In this document: piece after piece, positions 15,659 to 22,429 of the stretch
How the letters are laid out: each line of letters begins with the position of its first letter
Numbering within the stretch: position 1 is the stretch's first letter
The notes under the pieces: model-generated
Databases searched by the model: none
What the model was told of the DNA's origin: nothing
Seen by the model: the letters and a program-made list of their open reading frames with translations, nothing else
Position numbers and translations under genes: made by a program
NCBI GenBank assembly: GCA_005877225.1
Contig: VBPK01000142.1
Location: 1 to 25,420 of the forward strand
From: Nitrososphaerota archaeon
GTDB lineage: Archaea > Thermoproteota > Nitrososphaeria > Nitrososphaerales > Gagatemarchaeaceae
Reading direction: 5' to 3'
DNA length: 25,420 bases

Positions 15659-16417
15659 ATGGAGACTGTAGCGGTCATCGTTCCCTCAGAGGCACTCGCT
15701 GCTGCGACACAGATAATCAGTAGTGGGGAGCGAGAGGGAGTTAGGCTGAGGCTCCTGGGAGGCCTCGCATTCAAGGCGCTCTGCAGGAGCGCCCAAGAAC
15801 CCGAGTTCCGCCGCGAGAACAAGGACATCGACCTGATGGGCCGGAGGCAGGACACGAAGAGAATCATGCAAATCATGGAAACGCTTGGTTACAGGCCGAG
15901 AGAGATTTTCAACAAACTCAACCTGGGCAAGAGGCTGATCTACCACGACTCCCGAAACGGGCGGAGGGTCGACATCTTCCTCGATGAGTTCGAGATGTGC
16001 CACAAATTCAAGTTCAAGCACACCCTGCTTGCGCACCCGCTGACCTTATCGATAACCGACCTGGTCATTACAAAATTGCAGGTCGTAGAGATGACCGAGA
16101 AGGAGTTCAAAGACCTCGCGGCAGCGTTCAACGACTACGAGGTCACGGCTGACGAGACAGGAATAAACGGTGAGAGAATAGCTGAACTATGCTCGAGGGA
16201 CTGGGGCATCTACAGGACGTTCACGTGGAGTCTCGTGAGGCTGAGAGGAAGCCTCGGGTCCCTGAACGGCAGCTCGGAGAAGATTGCGGGAGAGGTCGAC
16301 CGCCTCCTCGGAATGATCGAGGGCTCTCCCAAGACACTATCCTGGAAGCTCAGAGCCAGGATTGGCGAGAGCATCAGGTGGTACGAGCTTCCAGAGGCCG
16401 ACGGAGACCCCAGTTAG
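15659..16417 (+). CDS. Nucleotidyltransferase-fold protein
   Basis: Protein of 252 residues with the pol-beta-type nucleotidyltransferase core. It has LRLLGGLAFKAL (the hGG loop), ENKDIDLMGRR (the Asp-x-Asp pair that binds metal) and a third acidic strand, RRVDIFLDEFEM. Further on, LSITDLVITKLQVVEMTEKE and FKDLAAAF form a helical segment common to an uncharacterised group of bacterial and archaeal nucleotidyltransferases, followed by LCSRDWGIYRTFTWSL. All three acidic positions are kept, so catalysis is plausible; it may modify RNA or protein, or act like AbiEii-type toxins. No antitoxin-like partner is evident, though the 15219 gene is upstream. ATG 15659 fits a leaderless promoter overlapping an inverted repeat. 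Confidence 0.7.
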   Translation: METVAVIVPSEALAAATQIISSGEREGVRLRLLGGLAFKALCRSAQEPEFRRENKDIDLMGRRQDTKRIMQIMETLGYRPREIFNKLNLGKRLIYHDSRNGRRVDIFLDEFEMCHKFKFKHTLLAHPLTLSITDLVITKLQVVEMTEKEFKDLAAAFNDYEVTADETGINGERIAELCSRDWGIYRTFTWSLVRLRGSLGSLNGSSEKIAGEVDRLLGMIEGSPKTLSWKLRARIGESIRWYELPEADGDPS

Positions 16418-16789
16418 TTAGCTTTTCTGTATGCGGATGATCGCGCCGCCATACCTCCCGACGAAGTAGTACGTCTTCGCGTCCGAGATTCTCAACTTCT
16501 CCCCCACCGAGCTCACAGTGCTCTCTGACGTCTGGGGCTTTTCCTCGTTCTCCCCGATGATCAGGACTGGCGAGCCCACCTTCACCTTGATCTTCTTCGC
16601 CATCTCCTGGGAGATTGAAATGCCATCACTCCCGTCATCGAACTCGATGTCCACGCGACTCTCCCCGAAGTTGGAAGAGCCAATGAACCCATTCTCGGTG
16701 AAGGACGTCACGTCGACGACGAAAACGAGCTCGTCTCCTTGTTCTTGGGTCAAGATCGCGCCAGCATCTTCGAGGGCGAGGCCAGTCAC
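16418..16789 (-). CDS. Hypothetical acidic protein, coupled to upstream gene
   Basis: Acidic, probably beta-rich soluble protein of 123 residues, with VDVTSFTENGFIGSSNFGES and VDIEFDDGSDGISISQEMAK followed by a KVGSPVLIIGENE strand. No membrane segment, cysteine pair or known motif is present. It begins at GTG 16789, which overlaps the TGA of the preceding gene as GTGA, a sign of translational coupling, so the two products probably act together. Its stop is one base from the convergent nucleotidyltransferase gene. I do not recognise the family. Confidence 0.65.
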   Translation of the reverse strand: MTGLALEDAGAILTQEQGDELVFVVDVTSFTENGFIGSSNFGESRVDIEFDDGSDGISISQEMAKKIKVKVGSPVLIIGENEEKPQTSESTVSSVGEKLRISDAKTYYFVGRYGGAIIRIQKS

Positions 16790-17064
16790 TCCTCTTCGGC
16801 GGAATCATCTTCTTCTTCCTCCTCTGCTTGTATCTCGATTACCTCTTCTACGAGCTTCTCTCCGTTTTCTCCCGTGAGACTTTCGATCGGGTACCAATGC
16901 TTCTTCCCGTCGAAATCCGGCATCTCCACCTCGCAGAATCCCGCCAGCGTCATCCCCGTAAGGGTCCCGAGGGTATTCTTCTCACTGCCGAACGAAACCT
17001 TCTGTATGCCTACACCCTCCTCTCCAAACACCGCCTCTCGCGAAGCGCGCACGCGAACCTTCAA
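16786..17064 (-). CDS. Hypothetical protein with polyacidic tail
   Basis: Protein of 92 residues with a compact N-terminal beta-like region (KVRVRASREAVFGEEGVGIQ, then LGTLTGMTLAGFCEVEMPDF and KKHWYPIESL) and a strongly acidic end, EEEEEDDSAEEE. Acidic tails of this type often mediate contacts with basic proteins or nucleic-acid-binding partners, but no function is known. TTG 17064 lies about 20 bases after the TATA-like element at 17081-17088, close for an archaeal promoter, so the true start may be slightly downstream. The last codons overlap the next gene by four bases. It is divergent from the pterin dehydratase gene and shares its AT-rich promoter. Family not recognised. Confidence 0.63.
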   Translation of the reverse strand: MKVRVRASREAVFGEEGVGIQKVSFGSEKNTLGTLTGMTLAGFCEVEMPDFDGKKHWYPIESLTGENGEKLVEEVIEIQAEEEEEDDSAEEE

Positions 17065-17080
17065 CCCTTTTGCTGGCTAC

Positions 17081-17088
17081 TTAATATG
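17081..17088. promoter_or_regulatory. Shared TATA element of two divergent genes
   Basis: TTAATATG is the only AT-rich element in the 46 bases between TTG 17064 (minus) and GTG 17111 (plus). It is near-symmetric and lies 27 bases from the plus start and about 20 from the minus start, so one site may serve both directions with leaderless transcripts. Confidence 0.45.
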
Positions 17089-17110
17089 ACTCAGCCTCCT
17101 TTCGCTGACT

Positions 17111-17416
17111 GTGGTGAAACGTCTAACCAAAGCGAAGATCGAATCGGAACTGAAGAAACTCGACGGCTGGAAGCTCGAGAGAGACTTCATCACGAAGACC
17201 TTCGAGTTCAAGACTTTCATGGCTGGAATCAAGTTCGTCGATGACGTGGCCCAGATAGCGGAGGAAGAAGAGCATCACCCCGACATACACATCAGATACA
17301 CCACAATCAAGCTCTCGATTCAAACCCATAGCGAGGGTGGCGTAACGGAGTGGGACCTCGGGCTCGCCAGAAGAATAGAGAGCTTCCTCCATCAGAATCC
17401 GGTCACGATGCGCTAG
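17111..17416 (+). CDS. Pterin-4a-carbinolamine dehydratase (PCD/DCoH)
   Basis: Small cytoplasmic enzyme dehydrating 4a-hydroxytetrahydropterin. The 101 residues match the family: EEEEHHPDIHIRY (52-63) with the catalytic His55, His56 and Pro57, then IQTHSEGGVTEWDLGLARRI (70-89) with His73 and Asp82. The N-terminal LDGWKLERDFITKTFEF helix-strand is also typical. Start is GTG 17111, with a second GTG at 17114; both suit a leaderless promoter at 17081-17088. No aromatic amino-acid hydroxylase lies near, so the role may be pterin maintenance or, as seen for some relatives, a cofactor-linked or moonlighting role. Family assignment is strong. Confidence 0.92.
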   Translation: MVKRLTKAKIESELKKLDGWKLERDFITKTFEFKTFMAGIKFVDDVAQIAEEEEHHPDIHIRYTTIKLSIQTHSEGGVTEWDLGLARRIESFLHQNPVTMR

Positions 17417-17433
17417 AACTACCGGATGACCGA

Positions 17434-18807
17434 CTAGACCCCGAAGTAGAGAGACGCATAGAGGACCGCAAAGTTTACCGCCGTGACCAGAACCCCGACC
17501 TTCAAGAAGTCGATGAAGCTAAGTTTCACTCCTCCGCGCTCCGCCTCCTCGATGATTATCAGGTTGCTGGCAGCCCCGAGTATCGTCACGTTTCCGGCCA
17601 GCGTGCTCCCTCCTGCGAGTGCCGCCCAGGCGTAGACGTCTTGTGGTCCGTAGCTGAGGGACTTCATTATCGGCAGATAGAGGGCGACCATCGGGACGTT
17701 GCTGAGAACCTGGCTCAGGAGGAGCCCTGAGACGAGTATGGAGAAGAGTGAGGCGTGTGGGTCTCCCCTACCCAGCGCGGGGAGGTACTGCGCGACCGAG
17801 GCGATGATTCCGTTGTTGGAGAGCGACTGCATCAGGACGAAGAGGCCCGCGAAGAGGAGGAGGATGCCCCAGTCCATCGCCCGGAGTATCTCCCGTCCTC
17901 TGCCGCTGAGCAGAAGGAGGAGGGCCGCGCCCAGAAGGGAGACCTCGCTGATTCCGAAGGGTTGCTTGATTCCGAAGGCCTCGAGAATATTTACCGCCAG
18001 AATCAGCGCGAGAGTGAAGACGACGAGCGAGACCGAGAGCCTCGCAAGGCGCCTGTCAGTGGCGCGTCTGCCACCCTCCTCCAGCAGAGCGACGTTCTCG
18101 AACTTGCCCCCTGGCTTGTGAAACTCCTTCTTGAAGAGTACTCTTAACAGCAGGTAGGTGGCCCCCAGGTTCAGTAGGGTGGGGAGAAGCAGATACGAGG
18201 CGAAACCGATTACAGGGGCTGTAATCCCACTAGCGAGGGCAATGAGGAGGTTTTGCGGGTTTCCCATCGGCGTGACGACGCTCCCCGTTGTGACCGCGAA
18301 GGCGAGCGTTAGGAGGAGCGGCCTCGGCGAGATGTTCAGCCTCCTCGAGAGGGTAAGCATGATCGGTGTCCCCATAAGTGCAAGAGTGTCGTTCATCAGG
18401 AAGGCGGAACCAAAGGCGAAGCCGAAGAAGGTCAGGTAGATCACGTCCCCGGGTTTCTTCGCTCTTCGGAGGAGGGCTTTCGCGAAGCTCTCCAGGGCGC
18501 CGGAGATGTCGAGGCCTGTCACCAGGGTGAACATGCTGAAGAGGAAGGTAATCACGGGGAGGTTTACCGCCCGATAGGCGTCAACCACCCCGATTGAGCC
18601 AACGAAGACCATCGCGACCGCCCCCGCCAGCAGAATGGCCCATATCGGAAGCGTGAAGCCCTTCAGGTTCCTGAGGACAATGGCGCCGTAGGTGACGGCG
18701 AAGACAACTAGGGTGATGAGTTGCTGGAGTTCAGCCGACAAGTTGGTTTCAGCGTGTGTGCCTTCTCCGCGGGTTCGGGGCCACGGGACCCTCCCCCTTC
18801 GCCCCAA
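17434..18807 (-). CDS. ArsB/NhaD-type ion permease
   Basis: Membrane permease of up to 457 residues from the ion-transporter superfamily (ArsB, NhaD, CitMHS, SLC13). About eleven helices are visible. Characteristic segments are ITFLFSMFTLVTGLDISG, FGSAFLMNDTLALMGTPIML (with the N-D-T pattern of the first hairpin) and FAVTTGSVVTPMGNPQNLLI, with the GNPQN signature. A repeated second half ends with SNVPMVALYLP and LAGNVTILGAASNLIIIEEA. The first 22 residues (from TTG 18807) are Arg-rich and unlike the family, so TTG 18741, before SAELQQLITL, is the more likely start. It is divergent from the thermosome gene. The transported ion (arsenite, sodium or an organic anion) cannot be decided; no arsR or arsA is adjacent. 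Confidence 0.85.
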   Translation of the reverse strand: MGRRGRVPWPRTRGEGTHAETNLSAELQQLITLVVFAVTYGAIVLRNLKGFTLPIWAILLAGAVAMVFVGSIGVVDAYRAVNLPVITFLFSMFTLVTGLDISGALESFAKALLRRAKKPGDVIYLTFFGFAFGSAFLMNDTLALMGTPIMLTLSRRLNISPRPLLLTLAFAVTTGSVVTPMGNPQNLLIALASGITAPVIGFASYLLLPTLLNLGATYLLLRVLFKKEFHKPGGKFENVALLEEGGRRATDRRLARLSVSLVVFTLALILAVNILEAFGIKQPFGISEVSLLGAALLLLLSGRGREILRAMDWGILLLFAGLFVLMQSLSNNGIIASVAQYLPALGRGDPHASLFSILVSGLLLSQVLSNVPMVALYLPIMKSLSYGPQDVYAWAALAGGSTLAGNVTILGAASNLIIIEEAERGGVKLSFIDFLKVGVLVTAVNFAVLYASLYFGV

Positions 18808-18814
18808 GAAAATC

Positions 18815-18838
18815 TTATATACAAACGGAAGTTGTATA
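18815..18838 (+). promoter_or_regulatory. Thermosome promoter with inverted repeat over the TATA box
   Basis: TTATATAC (from 18815) is a strong TATA box about 40 bases before ATG 18859. TATACAA (18818-18824) and TTGTATA (18832-18838) form a perfect inverted repeat with seven-base arms and a seven-base centre, one arm lying on the TATA box and the other near -10. A bound dimer here would block or adjust TBP/TFB binding. GGAAGGTGA at 18841-18849 serves as ribosome site. Confidence 0.65.
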
Positions 18839-18858
18839 CCGGAAGGTGAATACGGATT

Positions 18859-20535
18859 ATGTCAACAACGATGGCAATTCCAGCAGTCACATCTTCAGGT
18901 CAAACAGTTCTCATTCTCAAGGAAGGAAGCAGCCAGAATAGGGGAAAGGAAGCCCAGAGGAACAACATTGCGGCTGCGAAGCTCATCGCGGAGATAGTGA
19001 AGACATCCCTCGGACCGAGAGGGATGGACAAGATGCTCGTCGACTCCCTCGGCGACGTTACAATCACGAATGATGGTGCGACCATGCTCAAGGAGATAGA
19101 TGTGCAGCATCCCGCAGCAAAGATGCTCGTCGAGGTCTCTAAGACGACAGATAACGAGGTCGGAGACGGCACAACCTCGGCAGTGGTGCTGGCAGGAGCG
19201 CTCCTCGAGAAGGCGGAAGAGCTTCTCGACAAGAACGTCCACTCGACAGTTATTGTGGACGGTTACATGAAAGCGGCCAAGAAAGCCGTCGCCGCCTTGC
19301 AGGAGGTGGCAGAGAAGATAACACCAGACAGCAGGGAGTGGCTCGTGAAGGTCGCCAGGACGAGCATGCAGACGAAGCTCGTCTCCAAGGAAGCACAGGA
19401 CCTGGCGGAGCTCGTCGTCGACGCCGTACTGGCGGTCGCCGAGAAGCAGGACACCAAGTATGTTGTAGATATCGAAAATGTGAAGGTAGAGAAGAAACCT
19501 GGTGGGTCACTGGGCGACACCAAGCTCGTCCAGGGAATCGTCCTCGACAAGGAGGTCGTCCACTCGGGGATGCCAAAGCGCGTTGACAAGGCGAAGATAG
19601 CCCTCGTCAGCGCTCCATTCGAGATAGAGAAGACTGAGTTCGACGCGAAGCTGAACATCACCGACCCGTCCATGATGAAGAAGTTCCTCGACGAGGAGAC
19701 GAAGATGCTGAAGGGGATGGTTGACAAGGTGACTTCGATTGGGGCGACGGTCGTCATCTGTCAGAAGGGAATCGACGACATCGCACAGCACTACCTGGCG
19801 AAGGCAAACGTTCTCGCCGTGAGACGGGCCAAGGAGTCCGACATGACCAAGCTCGCGAAGGCGACTGGCGCGCGGGTGGTGAACAACTTCGAGGACCTCT
19901 CGGAGAAGGACCTAGGGTACGCGGCGACAGTGGAAGAGCGGAAGGTGGAGGAGGACAAGTGGGTCTTCGTAGAAGGAGCGAAGAATCCCAAAGCGGTGAC
20001 GCTGCTGATTCGAGGTGGGACACAGCGTATAGTCGATGAGGCAGAGCGTTCGCTCCACGACGCGATCATGGTCACTAAGGACGTAATCGAGAAGCCGGCG
20101 GTCGTTGCGGGCGGCGGCGCCGCGGAGGCGGAGGCCGCATACCAGGTCCTGAAATGGGCAGAGAAGTTGTCTGGGAGGGAGCAGTTGGCCGCGCAGAAGT
20201 TTGCCGAAGCGCTCGAGACGATACCCGTCGCGCTCGCAGAGAACGCGGGGATGGACCCCATCGATGCCCAGGTTGAGTTCAGGGCGAAGCACGCCGAGGG
20301 TGGGAAGTGGTTCGGGATCGATGCCCACGAAGGGAAGATCAAGGACATGTACCTGAAGCAGGTCTTCGAGCCGCTGGCCGTCAAGGAGCAGATAATCAGG
20401 TCCGCGAGCGAGGTAGCGAGCATGATCCTCCGGATCGACGACGTAATCGCCGCAGGGAAGATGAAGGGCGGGCCACCGAAGGGCGGTGGTGGTGGCGGTG
20501 GAGAGGATGGCGGCGGCGGCGGCGAGTTCGACTAG
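18859..20535 (+). CDS. ths: Thermosome subunit (group II chaperonin)
   Basis: ATP-driven cytoplasmic chaperonin that folds proteins inside a two-ring complex with a built-in lid. The 558 residues are full length. ATP site segments are LGPRGMDKMLVDSLGDVTIT (51-70), NDGATMLKEID (71-81) and GDGTTSAVVLAG (102-113); the C-terminal equatorial domain shows VVAGGGAAEAE. The apical lid region around residues 240-300 and the KAxTLLIRGGTQRIVDEAER-type segment are conserved. The C-terminus ends in an unusually long Gly run (seven and more Gly) with acidic residues, the flexible tail of the ring cavity. ATG 18859 has GGAAGGTGA ahead. The inverted repeat in the promoter suggests tight regulation. Only one subunit gene is in the window; others may exist elsewhere. 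Confidence 0.97.
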   Translation: MSTTMAIPAVTSSGQTVLILKEGSSQNRGKEAQRNNIAAAKLIAEIVKTSLGPRGMDKMLVDSLGDVTITNDGATMLKEIDVQHPAAKMLVEVSKTTDNEVGDGTTSAVVLAGALLEKAEELLDKNVHSTVIVDGYMKAAKKAVAALQEVAEKITPDSREWLVKVARTSMQTKLVSKEAQDLAELVVDAVLAVAEKQDTKYVVDIENVKVEKKPGGSLGDTKLVQGIVLDKEVVHSGMPKRVDKAKIALVSAPFEIEKTEFDAKLNITDPSMMKKFLDEETKMLKGMVDKVTSIGATVVICQKGIDDIAQHYLAKANVLAVRRAKESDMTKLAKATGARVVNNFEDLSEKDLGYAATVEERKVEEDKWVFVEGAKNPKAVTLLIRGGTQRIVDEAERSLHDAIMVTKDVIEKPAVVAGGGAAEAEAAYQVLKWAEKLSGREQLAAQKFAEALETIPVALAENAGMDPIDAQVEFRAKHAEGGKWFGIDAHEGKIKDMYLKQVFEPLAVKEQIIRSASEVASMILRIDDVIAAGKMKGGPPKGGGGGGGEDGGGGGEFD

Positions 20536-20610
20536 AACCGTAGACAGCTAAACAGATAGAACTTTCACGAAGAACCGACGATGCCCCGAATTTCATCGCT
20601 ATGAACTCAG

Positions 20611-21951
20611 CTAGATTACCCATTCTTCCCTTTTCACGTCTCGTCTCTCAAAACCTACTTTTGAAACGCCGTACTCGACTCCCCCATAAAGGGAGGCGTC
20701 GGCTCCCTCCCTGTAGAGCGCGTCGACGATTCTTCCCAGCGCGTCTCCCTTCATTATCCCGCTGCCGCTGTCCCCGCCGACGACAATCAGATTGCCCTCT
20801 CTGAAGGCGTATGGCAGATAATCGACCGTGTTGTACGCGTAGAGACCCGCCCACATGCTTTCGGGTCTCGCGTTCCTGAACTGGGGGAAGTATGCCGCGA
20901 GGACGGGATGAACGCCTCTTTCGTAATAGCTCGGTTCAGCACGGTAGCTGTCGAGGTCCCGGTCGGGGATGTTGATGTAGGGGCGGTTGACCTCGTCCTC
21001 GCACGCTACCCAGAACTTTCTCTCCTCGCTGACTGGCTTGAAGTGGACGCCAGACTTGGGAAGAATCACGAGGGGTATCAGACCGAGGTTGTTGAATCCC
21101 CTCGTGTGGAGGAGGGAGAGCAGCGGTCCGTCGTTCTCGGCTGAAACGCTGAAGAGTTGTCTCTTCTTAGCCTTCACGTGACCGTCTACGCCTATCGGCT
21201 CGAGGAGTTCATTATTCCATGCTCCACACGCCACCACCACCGACTTCGCCTCGATTTCGCCCGAGATGCCCCCCGCCACTCTGACACCCTTTACCTCTGC
21301 CTCTTGCCAGACGAACGGCTCTCCTTCGACACCTAGCTTTCGGGACGGGCCGAGGAGGAGACCTTCGACGTTCGTCTTGAATGCAATCTTTCCTCCCAGC
21401 CTCATGAATTCGTTCGCGTAGAAACGAACAAGCTTCTCTGGATCGAGCCTGCCGCACTTCGGCCCAAAGACGGCACCGCTAATGTCTTCAAGTCCCATGA
21501 CGTTCGCCTCCTCGTCGTCTCGGTCAAGATTGGTGACGACTCCACCGACGAGCCTCCTCAATTCCTCTACGGAATATTCCTCGACCTCGATCCCGTTTCT
21601 CTTCATCCCCTGAACGTACCCCTCCGTCTTCGCGACCTGACTCTCGCTCAGCAGCCAGAGGTAGCCGATGAGCTGCAATCCGATGTCGAGCTTCAACTCG
21701 TTCTGGAGGTGGAGATAGAAGTCGATGGAGGTGTTCGCGAGAAGCTGGTTGTCGGAAGAGGTGAAGGTGTTCCTGAACATCGCGTTGCTCCGACCGGTGT
21801 TGCCCTGACCCGGGGCGCCGAACCTATCGAGTACCAGGACGCTCTTGGAGGGATTGTTGAGCTTCAAGTAGTAGGCGGAGGCGAGCCCCATGATTCCAGC
21901 CCCAACGACAACCAGATCATAAACAGGCAAGCAACTCTTCTGCCGCGCCAA
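20611..21951 (-). CDS. FAD-dependent oxidoreductase, DAO/sarcosine-oxidase type
   Basis: Soluble flavoenzyme of the D-amino-acid oxidase family, which oxidises secondary or primary amines (sarcosine, glycine, proline-like substrates). The 446 residues start with the FAD-binding DLVVVGAGIMGLASAYYL (12-29, GxGxxG), then LVLDRF and GNTGRSNAMFR, and end with the C-terminal FAD contact VVGGDSGSGIMKGDALGRIV. A PYINIPDRD/GVHPVLAAYFP stretch forms the substrate domain. TTG 21951 is 9 bases from an AT-rich element at 21957-21964, too close for a promoter; TTG 21930, just before PVYDLVVVGAG, would fit a leaderless start better. The gene converges with the thermosome. The exact substrate is unknown. Confidence 0.87.
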   Translation of the reverse strand: MARQKSCLPVYDLVVVGAGIMGLASAYYLKLNNPSKSVLVLDRFGAPGQGNTGRSNAMFRNTFTSSDNQLLANTSIDFYLHLQNELKLDIGLQLIGYLWLLSESQVAKTEGYVQGMKRNGIEVEEYSVEELRRLVGGVVTNLDRDDEEANVMGLEDISGAVFGPKCGRLDPEKLVRFYANEFMRLGGKIAFKTNVEGLLLGPSRKLGVEGEPFVWQEAEVKGVRVAGGISGEIEAKSVVVACGAWNNELLEPIGVDGHVKAKKRQLFSVSAENDGPLLSLLHTRGFNNLGLIPLVILPKSGVHFKPVSEERKFWVACEDEVNRPYINIPDRDLDSYRAEPSYYERGVHPVLAAYFPQFRNARPESMWAGLYAYNTVDYLPYAFREGNLIVVGGDSGSGIMKGDALGRIVDALYREGADASLYGGVEYGVSKVGFERRDVKREEWVI

Positions 21952-22010
21952 TCACGATTTAATCGTTGGCTCCCCGAATCGTTGAGGGGGGAGGAGACGA
22001 CGACGACCGC

Positions 22011-22429
22011 CTAGCCCAGCTGCTCCACGAATTTCGTGGGAACCACTTCCATGGAGACACGCTCCTGCTTCCAGTAGTTGTTTCTCGCAGCCTTTCTTCC
22101 TTCCGCCTCACCCTGATACCTGACCGCGAGCCTCTCGATGTCTTTCAGTGGGTCCCGCTCCTTGGCGATTCTCGCCCTCCCCTCGACGAGAAGGTAGGAG
22201 TATCCCTCGTGGATGAGGAGAGCGACCCTTTCGTCCCTCAGCACGTTCTTCACCTTGACTCTGTCAAGACTCGTGTTGACGATGAACTTTCCATCGTCGT
22301 ACGTGTACCAGATCGGAGTCGTGTGAGGGGATCCGTCTCTGTGTATTGTGGAGAGAGCGGCGAAGTGCAGAGGTAGGTCGAGAACTTCACACGCTTCTTC
22401 TCGTCCTTGATCTTCTTCTCTATCGACAT
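22011..22429 (-). pseudogene. Pyridoxamine-oxidase-fold flavin protein, frame broken at N-terminus
   Basis: Split-barrel FMN/F420-binding protein of the PPOX family, about 140 residues. The frame read from about 22388 to the stop at 22011 shows LPLHFAALSTIHRDGSPHTT, PIWYTYDDGKFIVNTSLDRV and KVKNVLRDERVALLIHEG, the standard core. This frame has no ATG, GTG or TTG close upstream. The adjacent frame offers ATG 22429, with GGAG just ahead, reading SIEKKIKDEKKRVKF, which is a typical PPOX N-terminus; one missing base near 22380-22390 separates it from the core. The same stretch also lies inside the DUF885 reading frame. So it is either a damaged gene or an assembly error, or the core is part of a fusion with DUF885. 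The fold is certain; the start is not. Confidence 0.72.

Noticed and set aside
18742..18807. Arg-rich N-terminus of the ArsB/NhaD permease
   Set aside because: Unlike the family, and part of it lies in the promoter region; TTG 18741 is the likelier start, although the longer form cannot be excluded.
19791..20423. Long minus-strand frame of about 210 residues
   Set aside because: Antisense shadow of the thermosome gene; Ser/Ala-rich with no motifs, as expected in a GC-biased third-position gene.
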